60,289 bases of DNA from an uncultured Pelagibacteraceae bacterium (GCA_902624535.1 CACNYF010000002.1:67128-127416); one strand, 5' to 3'; positions 25,819 to 35,270 are shown, counted from the stretch's first letter. The notes: a model not told the origin generated them from the letters alone. A program made the numbers and translations.

Positions 25819-27846
25819 ATGGAAAATGCGGTACAACAAATAAACAATTTATCAATAGGCTTCACGAGTAAAAAAGGTGAACAAATCTCAATTTTAAAAA
25901 ATATAACTACAAATATAAAAAAGGGAGAAACCGTTGGTATTGTGGGCGAGTCAGGTTCAGGGAAAAGCACTTTAGCATTGGCTATGATGGGTTATGTAAA
26001 ACAGGGATTATATACTATTTCTGGTGAATGTTTGTTTCATTCTAACGATCTTTTAAGAATGAAAGATAAAGATTTGGAAGATATTAGAGGTAGAAAAATT
26101 GCAATGATACCACAAAATGCTGGTCAATCTTTAACACCAAATCTAAAAATAGGTTATCAAATTGATGAAGCTTTAAAACTCCATACTGATTTAAAAATAC
26201 AAGATAGAAATAAAAAAACTTCAGAGTTACTTAACAAGGTAAGATTGCCATCACCTGAAATTATGGCCCAAAGATACCCTCACGAGTTATCTGGGGGTCA
26301 ACAACAAAGAGTTGCTGTTGCTATGGCATTAGCTGGAAACCCCGAATTACTGTTATTAGATGAGCCGACTACTGGATTGGATGTAACCACACAGGCTCAT
26401 GTATTAGAACTATTAAATTTTATTGCTAAAGATACTGGTACATCAATGGTTTATGTAAGTCATGATTTAGGTGCCATTGCTCAAGTAAGTGATAGAGTAA
26501 TTGTGATGTATTCTGGACAAATCGTTCTAGATGGTCCAGTAAGAAGAATACTAAAAAATCCAATTCATCCTTATACATCTGGATTATTGAAATCTATTCC
26601 AAAATTAACTCTGCCAGGATTACCGAAGTCTATGTCTGGAAGTCAACCACAACCAGGAACAATCACAAAAGGGTGTAGTTTTTATGATAGATGTGAACTC
26701 GCTGAAATAAATTGTAGTAATAATTCGCCAGAATTAGAATATGTAAAAAATTTAAATACTAGCGTTAGATGTTTTAAGCACAAAGAGCTTCACGAAAAAA
26801 TTGATAAAGATGAAAATCTAGTAACATCTATTGAAAATACTATCTTGGATAAAGAAATGCTCGGTTTATCAAAAGTTTCAATAAGTTACGCTAAAAAAAA
26901 ATTTATTGATCAATTATTAAATAAAGAAAGCGATGACAATCCAACCGTTAAGGATATAAATTTAAATATTAGTAAAGGCGAAACATTAGCCTTGGTTGGG
27001 GAATCGGGAAGTGGAAAATCTACAATTTTAAAGTCAATCGCAGGACTTTTAAAAGCTAAAGAGGGAAATATTAAATATGAAAATAATAAAATCTTACCAA
27101 ATGAGCTTAAATTAAGAGATCCAAATTCCTTAAGAGCTATACAGCTTATATTTCAAAACCCTGATGAGTCACTAAATCCAAATCATACTGTTGAGCAAAT
27201 TGTTTCTCAACCATTAAAACTATATTTTGGATTGCAAGGAGAAAAATTAAAAGATGAAATTATAAAAGTTTTAAAAAAAGTTCGACTTGGTGAATTCTAT
27301 CTTACAAGATATCCTCGTCAATTATCTGGCGGAGAAAAACAAAGAGTGGCAGTTGCAAGAGCTTTTGCTGCAAAACCTGATGTAATTCTTTGTGATGAGG
27401 TCACATCGGCTTTAGATGTATCTGTTCAAGCCGCAGTTTTGAATTTATTACAAGAATTAAAAAAAGATTTTGGCACAACCTACATATTCGTATCACACGA
27501 TCTTGCAGTTGTAAGAGCAATTAGTGACAGAGTAGCTGTTTTATACCAAGGTAGATTGTGTGAAATTGGTCCATCAAAAAATGTTTATAACTTTCCATCA
27601 CATCCCTATACAGAAGTGTTACTAGGTGCAGTTTTAGAGCCCGATCCAGATATTAAACCAAAATTAGTAGCAGAAGATATTGTGGAAGAAAAACCGCCTG
27701 AAAAAGGGTGTTCTTTTCAGGGAAGATGTCCTAGAAAAGTTGGAGAAATCTGTAATTCAGAAGTTCCACCTTGGCAAATTGGTGAAAACGGAAATGCTAT
27801 AAGATGTCATATTAATGTTGATGAATTGAGAAATTTACAGAAATAA
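25819..27846 (+). CDS. fused DppD-DppF-type ABC ATPase (two nucleotide-binding domains)
   Basis: The 675-aa protein contains two complete ABC ATPase domains. The first has Walker A GESGSGKST near residues 43-51, LSGGQQQRVAVAMAL and LLLLDEPTTGLD. The second has GESGSGKST near residue 394, LSGGEKQRVAVARAF and VILCDEVTSALD. Each is followed by the Cys-containing C-terminal extension of oligopeptide ATPases (KGCSFYDRC and KGCSFQGRC). Fusion of the DppD and DppF equivalents is common in alphaproteobacteria (YejF/GsiA-like). The second Walker B has Cys-Asp-Glu-Val in place of Asp-Glu-Pro, a mild deviation. Confidence 0.9.
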   Translation: MENAVQQINNLSIGFTSKKGEQISILKNITTNIKKGETVGIVGESGSGKSTLALAMMGYVKQGLYTISGECLFHSNDLLRMKDKDLEDIRGRKIAMIPQNAGQSLTPNLKIGYQIDEALKLHTDLKIQDRNKKTSELLNKVRLPSPEIMAQRYPHELSGGQQQRVAVAMALAGNPELLLLDEPTTGLDVTTQAHVLELLNFIAKDTGTSMVYVSHDLGAIAQVSDRVIVMYSGQIVLDGPVRRILKNPIHPYTSGLLKSIPKLTLPGLPKSMSGSQPQPGTITKGCSFYDRCELAEINCSNNSPELEYVKNLNTSVRCFKHKELHEKIDKDENLVTSIENTILDKEMLGLSKVSISYAKKKFIDQLLNKESDDNPTVKDINLNISKGETLALVGESGSGKSTILKSIAGLLKAKEGNIKYENNKILPNELKLRDPNSLRAIQLIFQNPDESLNPNHTVEQIVSQPLKLYFGLQGEKLKDEIIKVLKKVRLGEFYLTRYPRQLSGGEKQRVAVARAFAAKPDVILCDEVTSALDVSVQAAVLNLLQELKKDFGTTYIFVSHDLAVVRAISDRVAVLYQGRLCEIGPSKNVYNFPSHPYTEVLLGAVLEPDPDIKPKLVAEDIVEEKPPEKGCSFQGRCPRKVGEICNSEVPPWQIGENGNAIRCHINVDELRNLQK

Positions 27847-27903
27847 ATAAGTCATTTATTTTATTTCCTATAATGGATTAATTTATTATAACAAATTTCT
27901 TTT

Positions 27904-30126
27904 ATGAAAATAAATAATGTTGTTGTTATAGGCTCAGGTACTATGGGAAGCGGTATTGCTGCTCATTTATGTAATGCGAATATTCCAGTAACATTATTAG
28001 ACTTAACAACAGAAATAAGTCAAAAAGCAAAAGAGAGAATAGGAAAATCTAGACCTCCTTTGTTAATAGATAAATCAAAATTAGATAATATACATGTTGG
28101 AAATATTGAACAAAACTTTGATGTGGTTTCAAATGCGGATTGGATCGTAGAAGCTGTTGTAGAAAGAATAGATATAAAACATAATATTTACGAAAAAATT
28201 TTTAAACATAGAAAAAAAGAATCAGTTGTTTCATCTAATACCTCGTCTATTCCAATAAGCGTTCTATCAGAAAAATTATCTGATCAAGACAAAAAAGATT
28301 TCTGCATAACTCATTTCTTTAATCCTGTTAGATACATGGATTTACTGGAAATAGTAAAAAGCAATGAAAGTGATTTAGATAAAGTTAAACTTTTAAAAAA
28401 CTTTTGTGAAATAAACTTGGGAAAAGGTGCAATCATTTGTAATGATACTCCAGGATTTTTAGGTAATAGAATTGGAGTTTATGCAATGCAAATTGCAATG
28501 ACAGAAGCATTTAATATGAAGCTTAGCGTAGAAGAGGCGGATGCTGTTTTTGGTAGACCAATGGGTATACCTAAGACAGGAGTTTTTGGATTATATGACC
28601 TTATTGGTATTGATTTAATGGCAGACGTATTAAAAAGTTTTATTAAAGAATTACCTGAAAGTGATCCATTTCAACCTGTAGCAAAAGAAATGCCACTTGT
28701 AAAAAAATTAATAGAGACTGGATATACTGGTCGAAAAGGAAAAGGTGGATTTTATAGAATGAATAAAGAGGGTGGTAAGAAAATATTGGAAGCAATCAAT
28801 CTTGAAACTGGAGAATATTCTCCCTCAAAAAAAATAGACATTAAATCTGAAAAAGTTGATTTAAAAAAATTAATTAATCGTGGAGATAAATATGGTGATT
28901 ATGCTTGGTCAGTAATTTCTAAAATAATAAAATATTCTTCTTCATTAGTTCCAGGTATTACAGATAAATTCAACGATATAGATGAGGCGATGAGACTTGG
29001 CTTCAATTGGTCTAGAGGTCCTTTTGAAATGTTAAAAGAGATTGGAGTAAATAATTTTTTTCAAAAAATTGATAATTTTGAAGGAAATAAATTTTTAGAA
29101 AATTTATCAAAATCTAAAGATGAAAATTTTTATGGAGAGAGACAACAATATACTGAAATTGAAACTTTAGGAAAAATTAAACCAAGAGCCCTTAAACTTG
29201 ATAAAAATAATTCTGCTGAAATTTACAGATTTCCTGAATTTAATATTGTTGAATTTACAACCAAAGCGAACGCTTTAGATTACGACTCAATGGACTCTTT
29301 AAAAAATGCAACAGACAAACCATTGATAATTATTAATGAAAGTATGCAATTTTCTGCAGGTGTTAATTTAACATATACAATGAATTTTGCAGATAAAGGT
29401 GACTTTAAATCAATAGAAAAATTTGTCGGATATTTTCAAGAAACATGTAAACAATTAAAATACTCAAAATTTCCTGTAGTTTCAGCACCATCAGGTCTTA
29501 CGCTTGGAGGAGGTTTTGAAGTTTTAGTTCAAAGTAATTTTGTTGCTTCTCATACAAATATTGTTGTTGGATTAGTTGAAACATTGGTTGGTTTAGTTCC
29601 AGCTGGAGGAGGATGTAAAGAAATGTTATGGAGATGGTCTCAAACAGACGAGGCAAAAAATGATCCAGATTTTGCACCTTTAAAAGTTTTTGATATCATT
29701 GGTTATGCAAAAACTGCAACATCTCCAGTAGAAGCAGAACCTCTAAAGTATTTAATCCCTGAAAATAAAAAAATTATGAGCAGAAATAGTTTATTAAATG
29801 AAGCAAGAAAAATTTTGGATCAAAATAAAGAATTTACTCCTCCAAAAGAATGCACATTTAATTTATCTGGTAAATCTTTAAAAGACAAAATGGTTGGCAT
29901 GTTAGAAAAACTTTACAACGATAAAATAATATTAGATCATGGAATGATGGTTGGAACAGAGCTGGCAAATGTTTTAAGTGGTGGTGACACAACTATTGAT
30001 AAAACTCTTACTGAAGATCAGTTGTTTAAATTAGAGTTAGATGCTTTCATGAAATTAATTGAGACAAGTAAAACTCAAGATAGAATTAAACACACTTTAT
30101 CCACTGGAAAACCATTAGTTAACTAA
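27904..30126 (+). CDS. 3-hydroxyacyl-CoA dehydrogenase / enoyl-CoA hydratase bifunctional protein (FadB-like, reversed domain order)
   Basis: The 740-aa protein starts with an NAD-binding domain (VVVIGSGTMGSGIAAHL) and the 3-hydroxyacyl-CoA dehydrogenase core with ITHFFNPVRYMDLLEIV and NDTPGFLGNRI. The crotonase-like domain follows in the C-terminal half (GLTLGGGFEVLVQS, GLVPAGGGCKE). E. coli FadB has the hydratase first; this order resembles FadN-type proteins. It catalyses the hydration and oxidation steps of beta-oxidation. TATAAT at 27869-27874 may be its -10 element. It overlaps the convergent cyclophilin gene by 12 bases. A thiolase is encoded at 14808, but not next to it. Confidence 0.85.
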   Translation: MKINNVVVIGSGTMGSGIAAHLCNANIPVTLLDLTTEISQKAKERIGKSRPPLLIDKSKLDNIHVGNIEQNFDVVSNADWIVEAVVERIDIKHNIYEKIFKHRKKESVVSSNTSSIPISVLSEKLSDQDKKDFCITHFFNPVRYMDLLEIVKSNESDLDKVKLLKNFCEINLGKGAIICNDTPGFLGNRIGVYAMQIAMTEAFNMKLSVEEADAVFGRPMGIPKTGVFGLYDLIGIDLMADVLKSFIKELPESDPFQPVAKEMPLVKKLIETGYTGRKGKGGFYRMNKEGGKKILEAINLETGEYSPSKKIDIKSEKVDLKKLINRGDKYGDYAWSVISKIIKYSSSLVPGITDKFNDIDEAMRLGFNWSRGPFEMLKEIGVNNFFQKIDNFEGNKFLENLSKSKDENFYGERQQYTEIETLGKIKPRALKLDKNNSAEIYRFPEFNIVEFTTKANALDYDSMDSLKNATDKPLIIINESMQFSAGVNLTYTMNFADKGDFKSIEKFVGYFQETCKQLKYSKFPVVSAPSGLTLGGGFEVLVQSNFVASHTNIVVGLVETLVGLVPAGGGCKEMLWRWSQTDEAKNDPDFAPLKVFDIIGYAKTATSPVEAEPLKYLIPENKKIMSRNSLLNEARKILDQNKEFTPPKECTFNLSGKSLKDKMVGMLEKLYNDKIILDHGMMVGTELANVLSGGDTTIDKTLTEDQLFKLELDAFMKLIETSKTQDRIKHTLSTGKPLVN

Positions 30127-30762
30127 TAACTTTAGACTTTTAATATAATCAGGTTTTAATACGTAACTTGATTTATTTCCCACTTTAACTTTTTTTAAAG
30201 AGTCCATTCCGGCAATCACCCTTCCAATTGGAGTATATTCACCTTGATATATTGGTATATCTATTAAAGTAATAAAAAATTCACTATCTTCTGTGTCGAA
30301 TTGATCTTTTCTAGCAAAAGCCACTGAGCCAGCATCAAATAAAAAATTACCACTAAGTTCAGAGTTAATTGTTCCCAAGCCTGACTTACCAGTTCCTACT
30401 TTAGAATAATTTAAATTAGATACATTTCCATACTCAATATCTCCAGCTTGTATTAAAGTATTTTCTATTACTCGATAAAAAGCTGAACCATTATACGAAC
30501 CTCTATTTATTAATTTCTTAAATCTATTCACAGCTTTTGGTGCAATTTTAGGATCTAACTCTATTAGAACATTACCACATTCAACTTCCATAATTGCAAT
30601 ATTTTTTTTATCTTTAAGTTCAAAATTATTTAAATCGATTTTTTTTACAAAAAGACATTTATTATTTAATACATAAAATGAACCTAAAGTTAAAATAATA
30701 AGCATAATCAGAAAAATAAATAATATTTTTTCAGATAGTGATGGTTTAATTTTTTTTATCAT
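30115..30762 (-). CDS. membrane-anchored peptidyl-prolyl cis-trans isomerase (cyclophilin type)
   Basis: The 215-aa protein has an N-terminal membrane anchor (KILFIFLIMLIILTLGSFYVL). The cyclophilin core follows, as in bacterial PpiA/PpiB: VLIELDPKIAPKAVNRFKKLINRGSYNGSAFYRVIENTLIQAGD and SVAFARKDQFDTEDSEFFITL are read in segments. It catalyses proline isomerisation and would act in the periplasm. Its ATG directly follows the TGA stop of the secreted HExxH protein gene, so the two are probably co-expressed. Confidence 0.85.
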   Translation of the reverse strand: MIKKIKPSLSEKILFIFLIMLIILTLGSFYVLNNKCLFVKKIDLNNFELKDKKNIAIMEVECGNVLIELDPKIAPKAVNRFKKLINRGSYNGSAFYRVIENTLIQAGDIEYGNVSNLNYSKVGTGKSGLGTINSELSGNFLFDAGSVAFARKDQFDTEDSEFFITLIDIPIYQGEYTPIGRVIAGMDSLKKVKVGNKSSYVLKPDYIKSLKLLVN

Positions 30763-31494
30763 TCAAAAAATAAATTTTTCATCGATTTCTCTAAGACTAT
30801 TAATTAAGAAATTTTTCTTATTGATTAAAATCTTATCTTTTTTAATTAATAAATCTATTTCTCTAAAATTAGTTTTTAATAATGAATAGATTTCAGCCAT
30901 ATCCTCGTCAGCTGTACTCATTGAATATTCTGTTAAAAAGCCTTTCGTAACTTTTAAATCTAAACCTAATAAATCAGTGCATGTAGAACATGATGCGTAG
31001 GAAAAATCTTTATTATTTAGTTCACTCCATTTATTTTTTTTAAAAAGCTCAGGAAAACTGTTATCAATCATATGAAATATTTCATGATGGATCATTCTTT
31101 CAAAATAATTTCGGTTAAATGTTAAGTCTAAAATTAAAGTCCTGAATTTATTATCTGGTATACCTCCTGTATTAATGCCTGAAATTTCTAAGTTTTTGCA
31201 AAGAACTACAAATTTCAAATTTATTTTCCTTAAGAAATTTGAATTATAATCTCTCAGATTATTTTGAACTGTATTAAATTCACGATCTAAATCCCTATTA
31301 TTTATGCCTTTACATTTAATATTATTTGTATCACCTATTACAAAACCTCTTTTTGATACCAAATATTTAATACCATTTATATTATCAATTTTATGAACTT
31401 CTAAGTTAGGAATTTTAATTAAATTATATATTGCATCTGCATTTACATAAGAAAAATTAAAAAATAATAGAAATATTAATATAATGTATCTCAT
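30763..31494 (-). CDS. secreted hypothetical protein with an HExxH zinc-metallopeptidase motif
   Basis: The 243-aa protein has a signal peptide (IILIFLLFFNFSYVNA, cleavage near residue 19). A mid-protein HHEIFHMID stretch contains HExxH, typical of zinc metallopeptidases. A downstream STADEDMAEIYSLL could supply the third ligand through the E-D/E-x-A-E pattern. A CSTC pair lies between them. I do not recognise the family. It is translationally adjacent to a periplasmic cyclophilin, suggesting a role in envelope protein processing, which is inference. Confidence 0.6.
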   Translation of the reverse strand: MRYIILIFLLFFNFSYVNADAIYNLIKIPNLEVHKIDNINGIKYLVSKRGFVIGDTNNIKCKGINNRDLDREFNTVQNNLRDYNSNFLRKINLKFVVLCKNLEISGINTGGIPDNKFRTLILDLTFNRNYFERMIHHEIFHMIDNSFPELFKKNKWSELNNKDFSYASCSTCTDLLGLDLKVTKGFLTEYSMSTADEDMAEIYSLLKTNFREIDLLIKKDKILINKKNFLINSLREIDEKFIF

Positions 31495-31547
31495 TTTAAT
31501 AATTTTGATGATATTAGATATAATATGAATGTGATAGGATTTATTTA

Positions 31548-31682
31548 ATGAAAAAAAGAAAAAGAAAAAAAAATATTAATAGAGATCATGAGTCAGTGCC
31601 TAAGATGTTTGCCAAAAAATATATATATTTCTATTATCCCTTTTTCTGGATCATTCTAATAATATTCTTATTACTAAAATGA
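31548..31682 (+). CDS. 44-aa basic single-pass membrane peptide (hypothetical)
   Basis: An ATG at 31548 has AGGA eight bases upstream and opens a 44-codon frame. It starts MKKRKRKKNINRD (eight of the first nine residues after Met are basic or Asn) and ends in a hydrophobic helix, FFWIILIIFLLL. Its TGA stop overlaps the ureohydrolase ATG as ATGA, the usual sign of translational coupling. TATAAT at 31519-31524 could be the -10 element. It is too small to place in a family. It may be a leader-like gene for the ureohydrolase or a small membrane partner. Confidence 0.6.
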   Translation: MKKRKRKKNINRDHESVPKMFAKKYIYFYYPFFWIILIIFLLLK

Positions 31683-32632
31683 CAAAGACTAAAAAACCTA
31701 TTCAGCCTGTTAGTGGCACAGAAGTGCCAAGGTATGCAGGTCCCTCTACATTTGCAAGATTACCAGAGTTAAGAGATGTGGAAAGTTGTGATGTTGCTAT
31801 TGTTGGAGTTCCATTCGATTCAGGAACAAGTTATAGACCAGGTGCGAGATTTGGACCACAAAGTATTAGACAAGCCTCAAGACACTTAAGAACGAATTAT
31901 CATCCAAATTATGATGTAGAACCATTTAAAGTTCAACAAGTTGCAGATGCAGGTGACATCACTTGCAATCCTTTTAATATTGATGAAGCCATCAAACAAA
32001 TTGAATTAGGGGCAACTAATTTATTAAATAAAGTCGGTGCAATTATAAGCCTTGGAGGTGATCACACAATTGCTGTACCTTTACTTAGAGCAGCCAATAA
32101 AAAGAATAATGGACCCGTATCACTAGTTCATTTTGATGCCCATTTAGATACCTGGGATACCTACTTTGGAGCACCATATACTCATGGAACGCCATTTAGA
32201 AGAGCTCGTGAGGAAAATTTATTTTTAGATGATGCCTCTATGCATGTAGGTATAAGAGGTCCACTATATAGCAGAGACGATTTAAAAAATGATGAAAACT
32301 TTGGTTTCAAAATTATTCATTGTGATGAATTTCAAACAGAAGGAATTGATAAAATTGTTGAAAGAATAAAAAATAGAGTAGGGGATAATGCATTATACCT
32401 GTCCATTGATATTGATGTCTTAGATCCAGCATTTGCACCAGGAACAGGAACACCTGAAATTGCAGGAATGACTACAAGAGAAATGGTAAATGTTCTTAGA
32501 GGTTTATCAGGTTTGAATTTGATATCTGCAGATGTTGTAGAGGTTGCACCTGCTTATGATCATGCAGAAGTAACCTCTCTTGCTGCCGCAACAATTGTAT
32601 ACGAATTAACAAATTTATTTGCAAAATCATGA
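31679..32632 (+). CDS. speB: agmatinase-family ureohydrolase (SpeB-like)
   Basis: The 317-aa protein contains the binuclear Mn2+ ligand motifs of ureohydrolases: GGDHTIAVP, HFDAHLDTWD and SIDIDVLDPAFAPGTGTPE. The THGTPFRRA segment is typical of agmatinases. The family hydrolyses agmatine, guanidinobutyrate or a related guanidino compound to urea and an amine. The start overlaps the stop of the 44-aa membrane peptide, and an aldehyde dehydrogenase follows 20 bases later. The pair could convert a guanidino compound to an amino acid; the substrate is not settled by sequence. Confidence 0.85.
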   Translation: MTKTKKPIQPVSGTEVPRYAGPSTFARLPELRDVESCDVAIVGVPFDSGTSYRPGARFGPQSIRQASRHLRTNYHPNYDVEPFKVQQVADAGDITCNPFNIDEAIKQIELGATNLLNKVGAIISLGGDHTIAVPLLRAANKKNNGPVSLVHFDAHLDTWDTYFGAPYTHGTPFRRAREENLFLDDASMHVGIRGPLYSRDDLKNDENFGFKIIHCDEFQTEGIDKIVERIKNRVGDNALYLSIDIDVLDPAFAPGTGTPEIAGMTTREMVNVLRGLSGLNLISADVVEVAPAYDHAEVTSLAAATIVYELTNLFAKS

Positions 32633-32652
32633 AGAAAGGATAGTTTGCGCGC

Positions 32653-34086
32653 ATGATTGAAAAGAGAAATTTTTATATAAATGGTAAATGGGTTGCTCCA
32701 AAAAACCCAAAAGATATTGAAGTCATAAATCCAGCAACTGAAAAAAGTTGTGCAGTAATTTCTTTAGGTAGTAAGGAAGATATTAATGATGCAGTTTTAG
32801 CAGCTAAAGAAGCTTTTAAAACTTGGGGATTTACCTCTAAAGAAGAAAGATTATCATTATTAGAAGTATTTTATTCATCATATAAAAAAAGATGGAATGA
32901 TATTACAGATGCAATTATTCAAGAAATGGGAGCGCCAAAAGACTTTGCATCTAAACTTCAAACAGGAACTGGCGCTAGTCACACAAAATCATTCATTCGT
33001 TATCTAAAAGAATTTGAATTCGAAAAACCTCTAGGAGATCACGCAAAAAATCAAAGATTAATATATGAGCCTAAAGGTGTTTGTGCATTAATAACTCCAT
33101 GGAACTGGCCAATAAATCAAGTTACTTTAAAAGTCATTCCTGCATTAGCTTCCGGTTGTACTATGATTTTAAAGCCCTCAGAATTAGCACCTTTATCAGC
33201 AATGATTATTGCTGAGTTAATTGATGAAGCAAGATTTCCAAAAGGCGTTTTTAATCTAGTAAATGGAGACGGGGCAATAACTGGAGATGCATTAACAAGC
33301 CATCCAGACGTAAATATGATTTCTTTCACTGGCTCTACAAGAGCTGGGGCATTAATTTCTCAAAATGCTGCAAAGGACTTTAAAAGATTAAGTTTAGAGT
33401 TAGGAGGAAAGGGAGCAAATATTATATTTAAAGATGCTGATGCTGAGGCAATTGAAAGAGGCGCTTTTAGATGTTTTAGAAATTCAGGGCAGTCATGTAA
33501 TGCTCCCACAAGAATGCTTGTTGAAAAATCAATTTATAATGAAGCGATAGAAAAACTTAGAAAATATGCAAATGAATTTAAAGTGGATGATCCAAATAAA
33601 AATGGAGAGCATATTGGTCCAGTAATTTCTGAAACTCAATTTAATAAAATCCAAGGTTTAATTCAAAAAGGAATAGATGAGGGCGCAAAATTAGTAGCAG
33701 GCGGAATTGGAAAACCAAAAGGATTAAATGATGGTTATTATGTAAAACCGACAGTTTTTGCAGATGTAAATAACGATATGGAAATTGCAAGAACAGAAAT
33801 ATTTGGGCCCGTTTTATCTGTTATCCCATTTGAAACTGAAGAGGAGGCAATTAAAATTGCAAATGATACTGATTATGGATTAACAAATTATATTCAAACT
33901 CAAGATACAGAAAAAGTACAAAGAGTTGCAAGAAAGCTTAGATCTGGAATGGTTGATGTAAATGGTGCTGGTATTGCAGTTGATGCACCTTTTGGAGGTT
34001 TCAAACATTCAGGAATTGGAAGGGAAGCTGGTAAAGAAGGATTGCTTGAATTTTTAGAAGTTAAATCTGTTGGTGGCTGGAATTAA
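32653..34086 (+). CDS. NAD(P)-dependent aldehyde dehydrogenase (second copy)
   Basis: The 477-aa enzyme has TPWNWPINQ, SFTGSTRAG, the general-base Glu in ELGGKGAN and the nucleophilic Cys in NSGQSCNAP. It is well over half identical by eye to the aldehyde dehydrogenase at 6798-8231 and exactly the same length, so the two are paralogues. The gene follows the ureohydrolase with a GAAAGGA site upstream, implying oxidation of an aminoaldehyde in guanidine/polyamine degradation. It ends overlapping the convergent deacetylase gene by four bases. Confidence 0.88.
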   Translation: MIEKRNFYINGKWVAPKNPKDIEVINPATEKSCAVISLGSKEDINDAVLAAKEAFKTWGFTSKEERLSLLEVFYSSYKKRWNDITDAIIQEMGAPKDFASKLQTGTGASHTKSFIRYLKEFEFEKPLGDHAKNQRLIYEPKGVCALITPWNWPINQVTLKVIPALASGCTMILKPSELAPLSAMIIAELIDEARFPKGVFNLVNGDGAITGDALTSHPDVNMISFTGSTRAGALISQNAAKDFKRLSLELGGKGANIIFKDADAEAIERGAFRCFRNSGQSCNAPTRMLVEKSIYNEAIEKLRKYANEFKVDDPNKNGEHIGPVISETQFNKIQGLIQKGIDEGAKLVAGGIGKPKGLNDGYYVKPTVFADVNNDMEIARTEIFGPVLSVIPFETEEEAIKIANDTDYGLTNYIQTQDTEKVQRVARKLRSGMVDVNGAGIAVDAPFGGFKHSGIGREAGKEGLLEFLEVKSVGGWN

Positions 34087-35270
34087 TTAATAGATTTATC
34101 TTTCACACCTTTTAAAAAGTCTAAACATTTCTTTAATTCATTAAGTTCAATATATTCGTCAATTTTATGAGCCTGTTCAATCGAACCTGGTCCACAAACT
34201 ACAGTACTAATACCAACTTCTTGAAAGAGTCCTGCCTCAGTTCCAAACGAAACAGCTTCCCTAGAGTTGTCACCAGTTATACTTGATACAAATTCACAAG
34301 CCTCAGAATTGTTTAATCTATTAAAGCCGACTACTTCACCTATAATTTCTTTTTTAATATAAGCATCTGAAAAAACTTTTTTCATTTCAGGTAATAATTC
34401 TTTATCAACATAATCGTCTATTATTTGATTTACAAAATTCCCATCTTCTCTAACCACTGGTCTTGTTTCCCATTCAACTTTACATTTATCAGCAATAACA
34501 TTATGAGCAATACCACCTGATACCCCACCAACTGATAAAGTTGAATATGGTGGATTAAATATACAATCTTTAGGAGCTCTATCTTTTAATTTTGATCTTA
34601 TTTCCAGTAATTTGTTTACATACTTTGAAGCATATTCTACCGCATTAACACCTTGGCTTGGTTTGGAACTATGACCAGCTAAACCTCCAAAGTGAACAGT
34701 ATATTCATTCATACCTTTATGCGCATCAATGATTTTCATATTGGTTGGTTCACCAATAATACAAATTCCGTCTTTAATATCTCTTTTTTTTAATTCTTTT
34801 ATTAATAATGGTGCACCGATACATGCAGTTTCTTCATCAAATGTAAATGAAAAATGAATGTCTCTATCTAAATTATTTTCTTTAAATACAGGAGCATATG
34901 CCAAAGCACATGCAATAAAACCTTTCATATCACAAGATCCTCTTCCAAATAATTTCTCATCTTTTATAGTTGCAACAAAAGGATCAGTAGACCAACCTTT
35001 TGAAACTGGAACCACATCTGTATGACCTGAAAGAATAATAGGTTTTTTACCATTTCCATTTTTTGCTTTTATAGAAGCAAAAAGATTAACCCTTTTTTTA
35101 TCACCATCAAAAATTCTAAATGAAGTTGCCCCTAAATTTTTTAAAATTTCATCACAATAATTAATGAGACTATTATTATCGTTTCCAGAAATAGTTTTGA
35201 AAGCAATCAAATCTGTCAATATTCGTATCGAATCTTTATAAATTTTGTCAGGATTATTTTCTGTACTCAT
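34083..35270 (-). CDS. argE: M20 family deacetylase (acetylornithine deacetylase ArgE-like)
   Basis: The 395-aa protein has the M20 dinuclear zinc ligands: SGHTDVVP, GRGSCDMKGF, the catalytic Glu in TFDEETACIG and a late CGPGSIEQAHKIDEYI. A dimerisation domain lies in between (GLAGHSSKPSQG). Length and motifs fit acetylornithine deacetylase. No arginine-synthesis genes lie nearby. Given the ureohydrolase and the ectoine-hydrolase-like gene in the window, deacetylation of another N-acetyl diamino acid is also possible. Confidence 0.8.
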   Translation of the reverse strand: MSTENNPDKIYKDSIRILTDLIAFKTISGNDNNSLINYCDEILKNLGATSFRIFDGDKKRVNLFASIKAKNGNGKKPIILSGHTDVVPVSKGWSTDPFVATIKDEKLFGRGSCDMKGFIACALAYAPVFKENNLDRDIHFSFTFDEETACIGAPLLIKELKKRDIKDGICIIGEPTNMKIIDAHKGMNEYTVHFGGLAGHSSKPSQGVNAVEYASKYVNKLLEIRSKLKDRAPKDCIFNPPYSTLSVGGVSGGIAHNVIADKCKVEWETRPVVREDGNFVNQIIDDYVDKELLPEMKKVFSDAYIKKEIIGEVVGFNRLNNSEACEFVSSITGDNSREAVSFGTEAGLFQEVGISTVVCGPGSIEQAHKIDEYIELNELKKCLDFLKGVKDKSIN

